Shown here piece after piece: positions 1 through 10,695 of a DNA stretch of 64,000 nucleotides. The translations under genes and the position numbers were made by a program. Source of the stretch: Tetraselmis striata (lineage: Eukaryota; Chlorophyta; Chlorodendrophyceae; Chlorodendrales; Chlorodendraceae); the NCBI GenBank assembly GCA_006384855.1, contig VCJN01003607.1, positions 30,623 through 94,622 of the forward strand, given 5' to 3'. Positions within the stretch are counted from its first letter, which is position 1. Every line of letters begins with the position of its first letter. Below the pieces are notes generated by a model. That model was not told the origin of the DNA. It saw only the letters and a program-made list of their open reading frames with translations, and did no database searches.

Positions 1-198
1 CGCCAGTCCTGCCCACGCGTCATCACGGTGCTGACGACGCGCCTGACGCGCATTCAGATCAACTTGATACAGAACAACGTCAAGTACTTCCTGGAGATTC
101 TGCAGAACCGGAAATCGGACACCCTGGAGTGGATCATCATCGTCCTCATTTCCGGCGAGATCATGCTGGGGCTCTACGAAATATTCTCGAAAGTTTAG
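1..198 (+). CDS. C-terminal part of RMD1/RRG family (DUF155) protein, partial
   Basis: The window opens inside an exon whose frame begins at base 1 and gives 65 residues before TAG (196-198). The end reads EILQNRKSDTLEWIIIVLIS and then GEIMLGLYEIF. This is the hallmark C terminus of DUF155 proteins (yeast RMD1/RMD8, human RMND1, plant RETARDED ROOT GROWTH): a helical segment, the conserved LQNRKSD, then one hydrophobic membrane segment (about residues 45-60 of the fragment). Family members are mostly mitochondrial inner-membrane or organelle-associated proteins that support organelle translation or division; that role is family knowledge, not visible here. The first few codons could belong to an upstream exon boundary. 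The gene runs off the left edge, so its start and localisation signal are unseen. The family call is confident; the organelle is inferred. Confidence 0.85.
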   Translation, partial: RQSCPRVITVLTTRLTRIQINLIQNNVKYFLEILQNRKSDTLEWIIIVLISGEIMLGLYEIFSKV

Positions 199-238
199 TG
201 CAGCAGCGCCCACACCAAGCACGTACCAAACCGCAAAC

Positions 239-244
239 AATAAA
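239..244 (+). terminator. Polyadenylation signal AATAAA for the DUF155 gene
   Basis: A canonical AATAAA lies 41 bases after the TAG stop of the DUF155 fragment, a normal distance for a eukaryotic 3' UTR. Confidence 0.6.
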
Positions 245-3015
245 GCTAAGCTGCACAACAAGCCTGGGTTGATTGGGCTTCCGGCTTCGGTGGTGTTGGC
301 GACGCAATTTCTGCACATAAACACGTGTTATCTCGGAGTTGGTGAAGATATGTCACAGCCTGAGGCATATTCCCACCTTTAAACCGTTCACTTTCACACA
401 CGCCACGGTGAAACTGCACTAGCGTTTTGTCTGTTCCGTCTGGGAACGAACTAGCGCTGAGGGGGCAACGTTTGTACGTCCGTTTGGTGAAATTTCCCGA
501 TCTGTTTAAACATTATAATTAACGCACCCCTTAACATACAGGGGGGCAGCAGTATTTGTTTTTGGTGTAGTATATACTATGCCCGCCTATGAAGAATATC
601 GTAAGTATGCTGCAGTATATTATGTACCTATGTCCGCGCCGCACCTGTACCACTAGGGGTGGCGGAAGCAGTAGCAGACCAGCAGTCGCTCGGCTGTCGG
701 ACAACAGGCCAAAGGGACGGCTAATTGTGCAGGGCAGCCTGAACGGGGAGGGCAACGCTACTAACAACGTTACTAACGCGAATCGCCCCCTCATTGTTTA
801 AACCGTTTCACGTTAGTGCTTTCCCAGTTTTCCGTTGATATGTTCCACCCTCGATCTCACCCTTCATTGCCCAGTTTGTCTTTGAGGGCTGGCGCATTCT
901 TGGAGGCAAGAAAGATCCGGCACATACATTTACTATTTTAATTCCGTTCTAGAAAGACACTAGAACCTGCTTGATGTTCACAGCAGCTCAGCAGCTGACC
1001 GCTGGCAGTTTGACACAGCTGCATCAAATTCTGGTAGCAGTGCCTCCAGTTTCACCGGTGTTCCGCCAGCATGCGTGGCCGGTTGCCCATCGCAGGTAGC
1101 TTTGCTTTATTCCTCCACGCCACGGGATTGTATATAAACATATACTACATATTCATATCTGTATAACACCAGCCACGCCCGTCTACCACATATAGAGCAG
1201 ACAGTTGATATCATATATGAGCAGGCGGAGCTGTAGCCCGCGCACGTTGAGGCAGAGGTACCAGGGCACACATAACGGATGTATGGCACTATGGCTGTAT
1301 GCCGGAATCGACGATGGCGTGATCACTACGCCTGCGGGGCTGGACGCAGATACAGGGATGCCGAGTTCAGTGATTCCACTTGCGGTTTTACATCAACGTT
1401 GGGGTTAATATTTACAGCGTGTCGTTCCGCTGTTGAGACTACAACCGCGCCGCCTGCAGCGCTACCTCGTAGTAATACTATCATTCTACTGACGATGAAA
1501 GCAACGATCGTCGTAGGAGGAGAGGCGGGGGCGGGGAGAGGGGGGGGGGGGGGGGGGGGGGGGGCTAACCTCGCCCACACCCCACATGTATCTTCCCTAA
1601 ATATTTGTCGGGCCGGTGCAGCATGTTTGCAGAGTCGACAGTATTCAACTGTCCACGGGAGGTCAGGTCGCCGAGGTTTTGCTCGAAGCCTCCAGCACTC
1701 GGCGCTACTATTCGCCGGAACGTTGGCTGAGTGCTGGTTGCCTATTAAATCGCAACGGAGTTGACGACGGCGGTCGTGCCTTCATAGTACTGGTACCGGT
1801 AGCGACTACAACCTTGCCAACTTTCAGAGGAGACGTGGATACTGGACAGTAAACGTGGATACCGGTTGAGTGGCCTTGTTCGCCCTTGTGGCAGTATGCG
1901 CGCCCAACTAGCGGCACGCTCCTCTCCTGCCCGGCACGCTCCGGGACTACAAAATCGAGCGGTCGTTCGGTATGTACGTCTGCACACACGCGCCCGGCAC
2001 GTGCTGCCACCGTTAAACGCCACGGACGATTAGTCGCTAGAGCGGGACGAATAAATAGCAGTACAATAAAAAGCTGCTACTGAAATTCTAAACTGATAAG
2101 GATTAACGATGATGAATGGTTGCTGCATGTTCGCGAATAAAATATGCGGGTCCAAAACCCTGGCTGGATGACGATTTAGGACAGGATGATATTCATATCA
2201 ATATAACACGGTTGCTATTTTCCAGCAACTAGCGACGCTACCCATTAAGGATTGGTCGCTGACTCTGTTGAATCCTTCTACTGGTTGGTTAGTCACTACA
2301 CATATTTCAATAAGTTCCTCTTCAGAATAATAAGTGTTTTTGAAATAAATCACCGGTAATAATTTCAAATAGCGGTGCCGGTGCATGCCTTGAAAACACC
2401 GGTACATACTCATCCTTATATGGGGAGATAATTTACGTTCTCGTATCACTACTCCGAATCTTTAAGGATCTACCCTGATGTACGAGCAGTTGCTACTCCC
2501 CGCAGTAATTTACAGTATCTCGTACCTTGCTCGTACGCTTCTTCAATTTGGCGGCGGGCAAGAAAAGCATACGAGAGACGTCCGACGACGATGCGCGACA
2601 GGCAGTCAGCATGCCTTGCAGACAGCGTTGTACGTACTCGTATTCCAGTAGATGCTGGCCGTGGCCTGCGGGATTCATCGGCGCATCGCGCGCACGCCCG
2701 CACTGCGCGCTGGCACGACGGCGCCCACCCCGCGCCGCGCGACTCAGGTTCCGGGCGGGCGGGTGACCCCGCCACGCCGGGCGGAATAAAAGCGCCGCAT
2801 GTGCTGACGAGGGCCGAGGGCTTCTAATCCTTATATACGAGACTGCGACACCTGGTTTGCGCCCACCGCTGGCCTACATTTCTTCAGCCAGCCCGTAAGC
2901 CGGTGGGTATCGTGCCCCAGCGTCTCACACTCTGGCTGGTCACGGACCTGGCCACTATATAGCGACTGTTTCGGCGACCACTATCGGCGGCAATTCCAAG
3001 CAGGAAGCTCGCAAA
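245..3015. other. Intergenic region, no gene recognised
   Basis: Only short open frames without recognisable domains occur on either strand. It contains a 25-base G run at 1540-1564 and moderately AT-rich stretches (490-620, 2040-2480). I see no terminal repeats, tRNA-like element or conserved protein motif. The last few hundred bases should include the promoter of the HAT-repeat gene; no clear TATA box is assignable. Confidence 0.4.
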
Positions 3016-4346
3016 ATGATGGGGGTTGCGGTCAAGCTTGGCGCGCCTCGCTCGCTCGCCCTTCGAGACACGAGCGCGTCTGCTTCCCGACAGCGGTCGC
3101 ACCTAGGCGCCAGACCTGCCATGCCGATTACACGCTGCCACCCTGCCATTTGTCTGCACCATCCCAGTCGGACGGCGACAGTGTCGTCTGCAGGCGCTGT
3201 CGGCGTTGTCGCATGCTCGGCAAGCGACGTCAGCACTGGCGGGGGTGCGCGCCCTTTCGGCAAGGGGCCGCCCCGCCTTCGAAACAGCGCACAAAACAGC
3301 ACCGCTGGGCGCAGCGCTTCCGTTCATGGCGCCCCTAGCCCGCAGGTCGGGAAGGCAAGTGGACTGTCGGTTGCTCTCGAGGTTGCAACGCTGCCGCAGC
3401 TCCGGCCTGTGGACGCGCGCGCAGCGTGCTGGTACGAGCGCGCCCTGGAGCTGGCCCGGCAGCAGCAGTTTGAGCACGCGCGCCGCGTATTCGAAGCCAC
3501 CGTCAAGACCTACCCCAACTTGTGCCGAGCGTGGGTGTCCTGGGCCCAGGTATGTGCGGCACGCCTCCCAAACTTAAGTGTTTGCCTATTCAATCGAGTC
3601 ACGCGAGACGTCGCGGGCTTGCTAGTCAAAATGTACACAGCCCCGGCTGCGCGGTAAATAACGCCGCCGTCGATGACCCGGATTTATTTGAAAGTAGGAC
3701 TTAAATAGTATACGGTGCCAGCTCCGCGGCTCGTTGAGCAAATGCCATAAATTCTCAAAGCGGTGATGTTCTCCAGCCCCGGACTCCTCGACGGACTGCC
3801 CCAAATACCTGCGCAGGACTCGTTTCGACATGTGTCGAGTTCCACAACTGCTGATATCCTGGATTCGCACCACCATCTTGTCTGTTTACTCAGCGTGTCC
3901 CCGGAAAGCGACCATACTTAACCAACCGGAAAATTCTGCCCGTCCTTCAGATGGAGAAAAAGGCGCGTGGAAGCCAGCTCTTGGACTACGAGAGCTGCAG
4001 AGTGGTACTCCAGAGGGGTCTACAGCTTAACCCAACAAGCTCCTGCCTCTGCCAGGTACGCTTATAGTCCCGATGTCTATGCCCAGTTACATTCACACCG
4101 CCCCATCAAACCCGCCCGGCTGAGTGTAACAACCGTTCCTGACCGAGTCCTGTACATGCTCTTGACCCTCAGGCTTGGGGCTTGATGGAGCTTCAGAAAG
4201 GAAATGCGAAGGCTGCCGTCTGGCTACTCGACCGCTCCGCCATCTACGACCCCAAGTGCAAGCCTGTACAACGCTGGAAGCTGTACAAGGAAGCCCTTGA
4301 GAAGTCGTCCGTCAGCAGCAAGAGCCGGACTACCCGCGGCTGCTAG
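3016..4346 (+). CDS. HAT (half-TPR) repeat protein, Mbb1/HCF107-like, probably plastid-targeted
   Basis: Three exons join in frame, all in phase 0: 3016-3549 (donor CAG|GTATGT), 3951-4055 (acceptor CTTCAG, donor CAG|GTACGC) and 4173-4346 (acceptor CCTCAG, stop TAG), giving 270 residues. The first about 120 residues are rich in Ala, Ser and Arg with few acids, as in chloroplast transit peptides. The remainder is HAT repeats: WYERALELARQQQFEHARRV and VFEATVKTYPNLCRAWVSWAQ-type helices, CRVVLQRGLQLNP in exon 2, and AWGLMELQKGNAKAAVWLL in exon 3. This pattern matches the HAT proteins Mbb1 (Chlamydomonas) and HCF107 (plants), which bind plastid mRNA 5' ends and stabilise psbB/psbH transcripts. It is much shorter than those (usually over 600 residues), so it is either a short paralogue or lacks exons I did not find; GTACAAG inside exon 3 could be another donor. 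Start chosen at the first ATG of the open frame. RNA binding is inferred. Confidence 0.7.
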
Positions 4347-4548
4347 CGAGCGCCAACATGGCCCGTCTGGACATCTGCCTCCGTGTCTTCGGGATAAAGT
4401 GTGACCTTTTGAATACAAGCAGTGCTCCCACATTATGGCAGGGCAAGCAGCAGCTGCACTGCTCCCATGGCTGGATACGCTGACCGACGGGATATCGCCA
4501 TTTTGTACAATATAGCAAGGTGCCCGAAATTGACTAAGGTTGCTTGCA

Positions 4549-4554
4549 AATAAA
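4549..4554 (+). terminator. Possible polyadenylation signal of the HAT-repeat gene
   Basis: AATAAA followed by an A run, about 200 bases after the TAG at 4344-4346. Position and strand fit the HAT-repeat gene. Confidence 0.4.
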
Positions 4555-4559
4555 AAACC

Positions 4560-5600
4560 TGGTCTCGATGCCGGGATGCAAATGTGTAAATTAAAGCCAG
4601 CAAAACCCTACTACCAGCAAGTAGCACCATGCACCGCTGCATTCCGTAAATAGTACACCTATTGCTTCCCATCAGCAAACTTTGAGGGATGTGTGCGAAG
4701 TGCAGCATGTCGCCCATGTCAGGGCCTACGCACTCGCATCTATCTGCACACTCATCGCTGCTGCGTTTGCAGTCGCCAGTACAGGTGATGTGTTGGAATA
4801 GCCGATAGGAATGGCATACTGCCACCTGCATGAATGGGGCACGGAATAAGTACACATAGCGAGGCATCGCTTCCACCTGGAAATGTACGAGCGCCGCGGC
4901 GGATGTACATATCACACCATCACCCTGTGATTTAAAGAGGGGGTGCGGAGGAGGGGGTCAAACCGATAATATGCTGCAAACTCAAAGCGTTGCTCTTACT
5001 GTATGTCAGAGCCATATCTGGGCAACCGCACGAGACCCACAGCCTCCAATGCCTTGCGTCATGCCTGCAGGTCATGCATGGTTCAAGAACTATCATGCTG
5101 ATGGCTGTGCCAATGTGCCCCAGATGTCTGCTGGCAGCCGATTCGCTCATTGATTTGTGCACTGCACAATTTTACCGTTACAGAGTGAGGCGCCAAGGGT
5201 TAGTAGTGGGGCTGGAAGGCGGAAATTGCGCTGCCTGACACTTGCTATCAGTGCTGGGATGGATGCGGGATGGTGCTACCAGCGGTGGGGTGGGGCGGGG
5301 CGGGGCGGGGTAGGGTAGGGTAGGGGAGTGAGGGACACATCAGGGCAGCGCAACACCCTGCCTGTGCGGCCGGAAGCATGGGCCTCTGGGACCAGGGGTG
5401 GCTACTCTAGCCGGCGGAAAAGGAGGCCTGATGCAAGCCACCTCGCCAGCAGAGCAAACCAGCGAGGTGAAGCCTGTGGCTGACAAGTGGCACCAATAAG
5501 GATAGATAGGGACCTGCTGAATAGAGCATGGCGCACTACGTCAGACCACGGCATTCCGGGGATATTGACCACCATATACACGAGACTGGCGCAAAACGGG
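4560..5600. repeat. Intergenic spacer with G-rich block
   Basis: No supported gene. At about 5284-5330 a run of GGGG-C/T-GGGG units passes into three GTAGG-type repeats on the plus strand, which could fold as a G-quadruplex. On the minus strand it is a C-rich block about 300 bases past the casein kinase stop codon, so it may sit in or just past that gene's 3' UTR. Confidence 0.4.
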
Positions 5601-5609
5601 GCCTCACCA

Positions 5610-6893
5610 TTACTCTGGCCTCGACCGCGAGGTGTTGCCCTCCAACCTGCCAGTGGTGCCCTTGCCGTCGGCGTCCTTGGCGTCAGCGGGGCGCGGGGCG
5701 CTGGGACCGGCACGGGCCCCACTGGACTGCTGCGCCTGCTGGTACTTCAGGATGGTCCAGTCAAAGACATAGTCCCACTGGTACCCCTCCCGGGTGAACA
5801 GCTCGCGGAACAGCTTCCTCAGGTAAGCGTAGTCCGGCTTGTCATCAAAGCGCAGAGATCTGCAGTACTGAAAGTACGTGCGGAACTCCTCCGGGTGGCC
5901 CTTGCAAAGCACCTGCATCAATCACCAGCAATGCCTCAGCTTCTCGGTCTTGACGCAGATTTATCTATCACTCGACCTACATGTATTGTAATATTTACAG
6001 TGATTCGTGTACACAGCAGACGGACAACGTGCATCCTGAGCAGTGAAAGGATTGAGACGAGGCTCACCTCAATGGGGGTGGACATCTTCTTCTCACTGAT
6101 CTTCTCATACTTCTGCTTCTTGGTGGCAGCCTTCAGCCCCTGCCACGGCAAGCTGCCGCGCAAGAAATACATAAGGACATAGCCCAGCGACTCCACATCG
6201 TCGCGGCGGCTCTGCTCAATGCCCAGGTGGGTGTTGATGCTGGCATAACGAGCGGTGCCAGTGAGGTTTTTATTCTCTCTGTACGGGATGTGGATGTGGG
6301 TCTTCGGGTCGCGGTACTTCTTCGCCAGACCAAAATCAATCACATTGACCTGGTTGGCACGCTTGCCAAGACCCATAAGGAAATTGTCAGGTTTGATGTC
6401 ACGGTGAATGAAGCTCTTGGAGTGCACAAACTCGATCCGGCTGATAACCTGTTGGGAGAGAAGAGGGGGGGGGGGGGGGGGTGATCAGCTTCCAACACAT
6501 AAAGCTGCAGACGGTGAGTAACAGCAGCACACTGAGGGCGGTGGCTCATCGCACCTGGTCAGCCAGCATGAGCACGGTCTTCAGAGAAAACTGCCTGTTG
6601 CAGAAGTTGAACAAGTCTTCCAGGCTAGGCCCCAGCAGATCGAGCACCATGACGTTATAGTCGCCCTCGACGCCATACCACCTGACGTTGGGGATGCCAG
6701 TGCCACCTTGCAAGATCTTGTACAGCTTGCTCTCATACAGCAGCTGGGGGTGTTTGGTCTTTATTGATTCCAGCTTGATTCCCACCTCTTCCCCAGTCTG
6801 GACATGCGTGCCAAGATAGATGTCGCCAAAGCTGCCGCTGCCTATCTTGCGCCCCAGCCGGAACTTCCCCGCGATCCTGATGTCCAGAGCCAT
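5610..6893 (-). CDS. CK1: Casein kinase 1 (CK1 delta/epsilon-like) serine/threonine kinase
   Basis: Three exons on the minus strand, all joined in phase 0: 6893-6555 (donor CAG|GTGCGA), 6448-6068 (acceptor CCAACAG, donor GAG|GTGAGC) and 5912-5610 (acceptor GATGCAG, stop TAA). The product is 340 residues. Exon 1 holds the glycine loop [11 protein letters not shown] (from residue 18) and the catalytic lysine in VGIKLES (Lys40; most CK1s have VAIKLE). Exon 2 has [12 protein letters not shown] with catalytic Asp130, [10 protein letters not shown] with Asp151, and the CK1-specific activation segment [13 protein letters not shown]. Exon 3 has [14 protein letters not shown] and FDWTILKYQ followed by a low-complexity tail. 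CK1 phosphorylates acidic or pre-phosphorylated substrates and acts in growth, ciliary and clock signalling; substrates here are unknown. The kinase fold appears complete. Intron 1 (106 nt) has a long poly-C tract just before its acceptor. Confidence 0.95.
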
Positions 6894-8485
6894 GGCTACC
6901 CAGTCGGCTGGACAGGCTCAGGGGAGAGGGGCTGCGCTAACGCTAGAGGGACTTCCCGCGAACGAGCGCCACGGCGCGGTGTCCAGCGAGAAGGCGACAA
7001 GCCGTTCCAGCGCCGCGTGCGCAGCGCAGCCGTTCAGTATCTGCCCGTGATGGGCTCACACCGGCAGCGGTCCCGCGCGCCCGCGTCTGTCTACATAACA
7101 ACCGGAGGCGCAGATTGTAGGGGGGGCGGGGGGATGAGGCATGAATCAGCGCGCACTCCAACAACTGCCAAAGAAACACGCTCCTTACGGGGACGCGCGA
7201 GGCGCGGCGGGCGGGGCCCGAGCGGGGTCGCGTGTGGGTTCAAGGCGGCCAGCTCGCGGGGAAGAGGGCAACGGCGTAGTATATATAGTGAGCTAGTACT
7301 ATGCGTGGTATCCTCAGAGGCGGATCTCGCTGGAACAACAGAACACTAGCACCTCACGCGCGCACGCACAGGCGCAAGTCCCTCTGTCCCGTAAAAACAC
7401 TATATTGGCCGTCGCCGCAGAGGGCGGCAGTGGGGCTTGCAGAACGCGGGGCCGGGGAGCTGCGCAAGGGGGCCCGGGATGGTGTGCCTGCAGGACACCT
7501 CCGCGGGTAATACAGCTTTAAGTACTGCTCCAGAAATAGCACCAGCACCGCGGGCCTGGCCCGCGATAACCCACCCGTCGCGAAGGCACCACAGGCCGCG
7601 GCCGAAGGCGCATGATAGTTGGCGGGGCCCCAACCACGCTAGCCTGATCCGCTGCAGCACCTGTCCTTCTGTTTTACGCAGGGCGGCTTTGTTGGGAGCC
7701 AGGGCTGCACCGGGCACACGGGATCAGGGGGACTCGCAGGTCGGCAGTACATTGTCAACTAACCCATAACCCAGGACGCGGCCGCCGGATGCGATACCAG
7801 GAGCGCGGACGCCGTTGCTGCAACGTGACACCAGCCCAGCGGGCGTGCGCCTCGGGGTAAGGGCGCACCTGTAGAGATATCCGGCGAAGAAGGAACACCG
7901 CAGCACGGACCAGGCAGTCCGTGGACCTCCGGGCGTGCAATGCAGCTGGAGGGGTGTGACCAGGGTGGAGAGATATGGGGCAAAGCGGCTTCACGGCGGG
8001 AGGTGGCGGCTGGTCTACTCCCAGGTACTGTACTGCAGCACAGGTGGGCGGTCCTTTTTTTTCTTTCCGGCGGTCCTATCCGCCGGGTATCTCACACCCT
8101 CGCCTATCGCGCTGTATCCGTGGTGCGTCGGACGTTTTTTTTCCTTGGACGTCCCCACTACCTTCATCCGCATCATTGCCCACCTTCGCATGTCTGTACT
8201 CGGATCCAAATGTGCGATGCTTTGTTTAGAAACTACGAATGAAAAGACACATAAATGGAATACAGTATGAATTTTCATACCTTACACAGTGCAGCAGCAA
8301 TCCCGCCAGGTACCGGTGTGAATTGCAAAAAGCTTAGACGCAGGCAATAAAATCACCGCTAAACGTCCAACCATCTACCGGTACCAGTACTTGTAGCAGT
8401 AATCCAGGAGTAACCCTTACGTGATTACCTCTGGACGCTCACCGATGGGAATAGATATATATTTGATGTATCTAAGGATTATTAT
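6894..8485. other. Upstream region of the casein kinase gene, no other gene recognised
   Basis: GC-rich upstream sequence of CK1 (minus strand), with a possible TATA-like ATATATA around 7281-7287. Open frames here are short and overlap each other, with no recognisable domain. Two T-rich stretches (8048-8062 and 8134-8142) are unremarkable. Confidence 0.3.
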
Positions 8486-8510
8486 TTATATAATAGGTAC
8501 ACACGTATGC

Positions 8511-8550
<40 letters not shown>

Positions 8551-10017
8551 CGAACCAAAGTTTGGTTTTAAAGTCATTAAAGGTGCCGCCGCCCCACGGG
8601 TCGAAGTCGTCATGGTCTTCGCCGGGGAGTATTTGCCAGCGGCGGCGCCTTGGTAGAAAATTGGCTATGTAGAAAATTGGCTCGGCCTCGCTTGCAACCG
8701 TAGTAGTGTCGTAGCGGTCGAGGTCGAAGCCTAGGTGCGGGCATGTAGTTATCCAAGAACCCCATCTCCATGTGCATGCGGTACGTACGCTTGCGCCAAG
8801 AGGGGATGCATGCCACGAAGACATGAAGAGGGCCTTGTACGACGTCTTGCGGCTGAGGCTTGCCATCATCCTATAAGGGGCCGTCGGTCAAGTGGCCTAG
8901 CATGGATACATAGGCTGGGAGTGTAGGCAACCCATCACCAAGCGGTACATCGTGGCGATAGACGAAGATGGTGCGGACGCGGCGTACATGCCAAATAGGT
9001 CCGACCGCGAGTGTTGGAACCCGCGTGAAGGTGAAGAGTCCCCAATTAAAGCCGATCCGTTTGTTGCGGTAGTGGCGTGCGCAAATCTGAGCCGCATGGA
9101 GGGTGTTGTTGTGGTAAGATGAGGCCAGCATCCGCGGCGCCTCGCCGCTACTACAAAGGGGGGGGGGCAGGGGGGGGCATCCACAGGAGGCAACAAACAA
9201 GCCTTAGAAGATGACGTCCTCTCTGACCTCCCCGATTAGGCGCCACTCGGTATGGTCTTGACGGAAAGCGAGTGTAGGCAACAATAGTGCATGTCGACTT
9301 CGGATGCCGGGTAGCCCGCTGCGGGCAGCCGGTGCACCCACGGCAGATCAACGGAGACGGGGAAAGGCTCGTTAAGTACACCGAGCGGGGATTCCCTCTC
9401 TCACCAAGCGGTCCAAAGTGTAGATCGAGGAGCAAAAAAAGCAAGTCGTACTTCGCCGTTGCCACGAACAAAAGCGATAAGCCACCCATCGACGATGCGA
9501 CGTGCTGAGGTTGCGCGGCCACGCGTCACGCTTGGCGAGGGCGAGCCGTGGGCCGAGCAGGGCGCAAGCTCGGAGAGGTGCAACGCGCCAAATATGTGGG
9601 CGCGGGCAACCCCGCAAGAGTGGAGGACGAGAGAAAGCCAGTCCACCGACCACATCACTCACCGCGGTAGCCCGTGCGACGTTTCGAGATCCGAATACGG
9701 TACGAATAATCGGCCCACGCGCGCCGCGCCCCTACGCCGCGAATCCGTGTCCCCGCCCGCAGTACATGTCCGGCACTGCGGGCCGCACATGACGCACCGT
9801 CTAGCACACCCTCGGCCAACCCACTAGCTAGCTCGCGCCCACTCCATAGGCGTACCTCCCTCCCCCCTTTGAGGACATAGGGCAAGGCTGGTTGGGGGCG
9901 CGTGGATGTCCCGGGACGGCGGTCGTGAGGTCCACTCTCGTGACCGCCGCCAAATTGAACCCCCCCCCCCTCTTCATGGATTCGCGTTTTGCTGATACCG
10001 TACGCCACTAGGGCCAA
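8486..10017 (-). other. Unidentified coding-like sequence, probably decayed
   Basis: Several minus-strand open frames follow each other with protein-like composition but in different frames: 8869-8486 (127 codons), 9200-8871, 9658-9401 and 10017-9655. Reading from the right they would make one product of about 450 residues broken by stops and shifts. The segment around 9120-8880 (IFVYRHDVPLGDGLPTLP) and the one at 8869-8560 (FDLDRYDTTT, ILPGEDHDDFDPWGG) look coding. I do not recognise a family. Its position directly beside copia element 1 suggests a decayed mobile-element gene, but this is inference. Confidence 0.25.
8513..8549. repeat. (TG)n microsatellite
   Basis: About 18 perfect TG dinucleotides. 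Confidence 0.9.
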
Positions 10018-10289
10018 ACCGCTCGGATAGAAAGGTAGCTTAGTCCATATAGAAGGCCTAGACAGTGTACGTTGTTCCCTTACTTGTCCGACCTAGCATG
10101 CGGCATTGAGGCAAGGTTGGTGGATGGGGGCGGCGCGTATATCGGTTGTTGCAGGGCCGCCACGGAGATCACGCAGCATGCCGCTGCGCGGCCGTGGCGA
10201 TCACGACCAACCCACCATCGCCGCTAAATAGGTAGTTGTGGCGCTGCATGCGGTCGCGGTGTCGGAGGCTGAGAATCGTGGGCTGGCTA

Positions 10290-10643
10290 CAAACGGCTCA
10301 ACCGGTTAGTGATGGAAGGTTGAAGTGCTCGGAGGTACTTACAGTGGGTGCGGCGAGCCGGGCTCGAGCTGCTGGGACTAATGAAGTGTATGAAGCCGCT
10401 GCGCAGGTCGAGCCTAAGATAGGCGGGGCACGCGCACTAGTGTATGTACTGATACTAGTTCTCTAATCCATGATCTGTACAATACCAGTAGTGTCTATCT
10501 ACATGATATCTACAGTACAAGGGAAGACACTTGTCTTGTTCGGTTCGGATGTGAAGTTCGGACGCGCGCGCAGCACGCCATCTGCTGAAATTGGTATCAT
10601 CAGCAAATTGCTAAGAGGACATATCATTGCACATACTCCGACA
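10290..10643 (-). repeat. 3' LTR of copia element 1
   Basis: Aligns with 16506-17801 apart from that copy's insertion. Shared start AAACGGCTCAACCGGTTAG and shared end ACTCCRACA. Outer flank GGCTA. Confidence 0.8.
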
Positions 10644-10695
10644 GCCCCCCTCGACGGTAAACTGGGGGTTCCGGGGTGGAACCCGTGTGGCGTCG

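Noticed and set aside
5310..5330. Telomere-like TAGGG repeats
   Set aside because: Only three imperfect units inside a G-rich block; not TTTAGGG or TTTTAGGG, and in the interior of the window.
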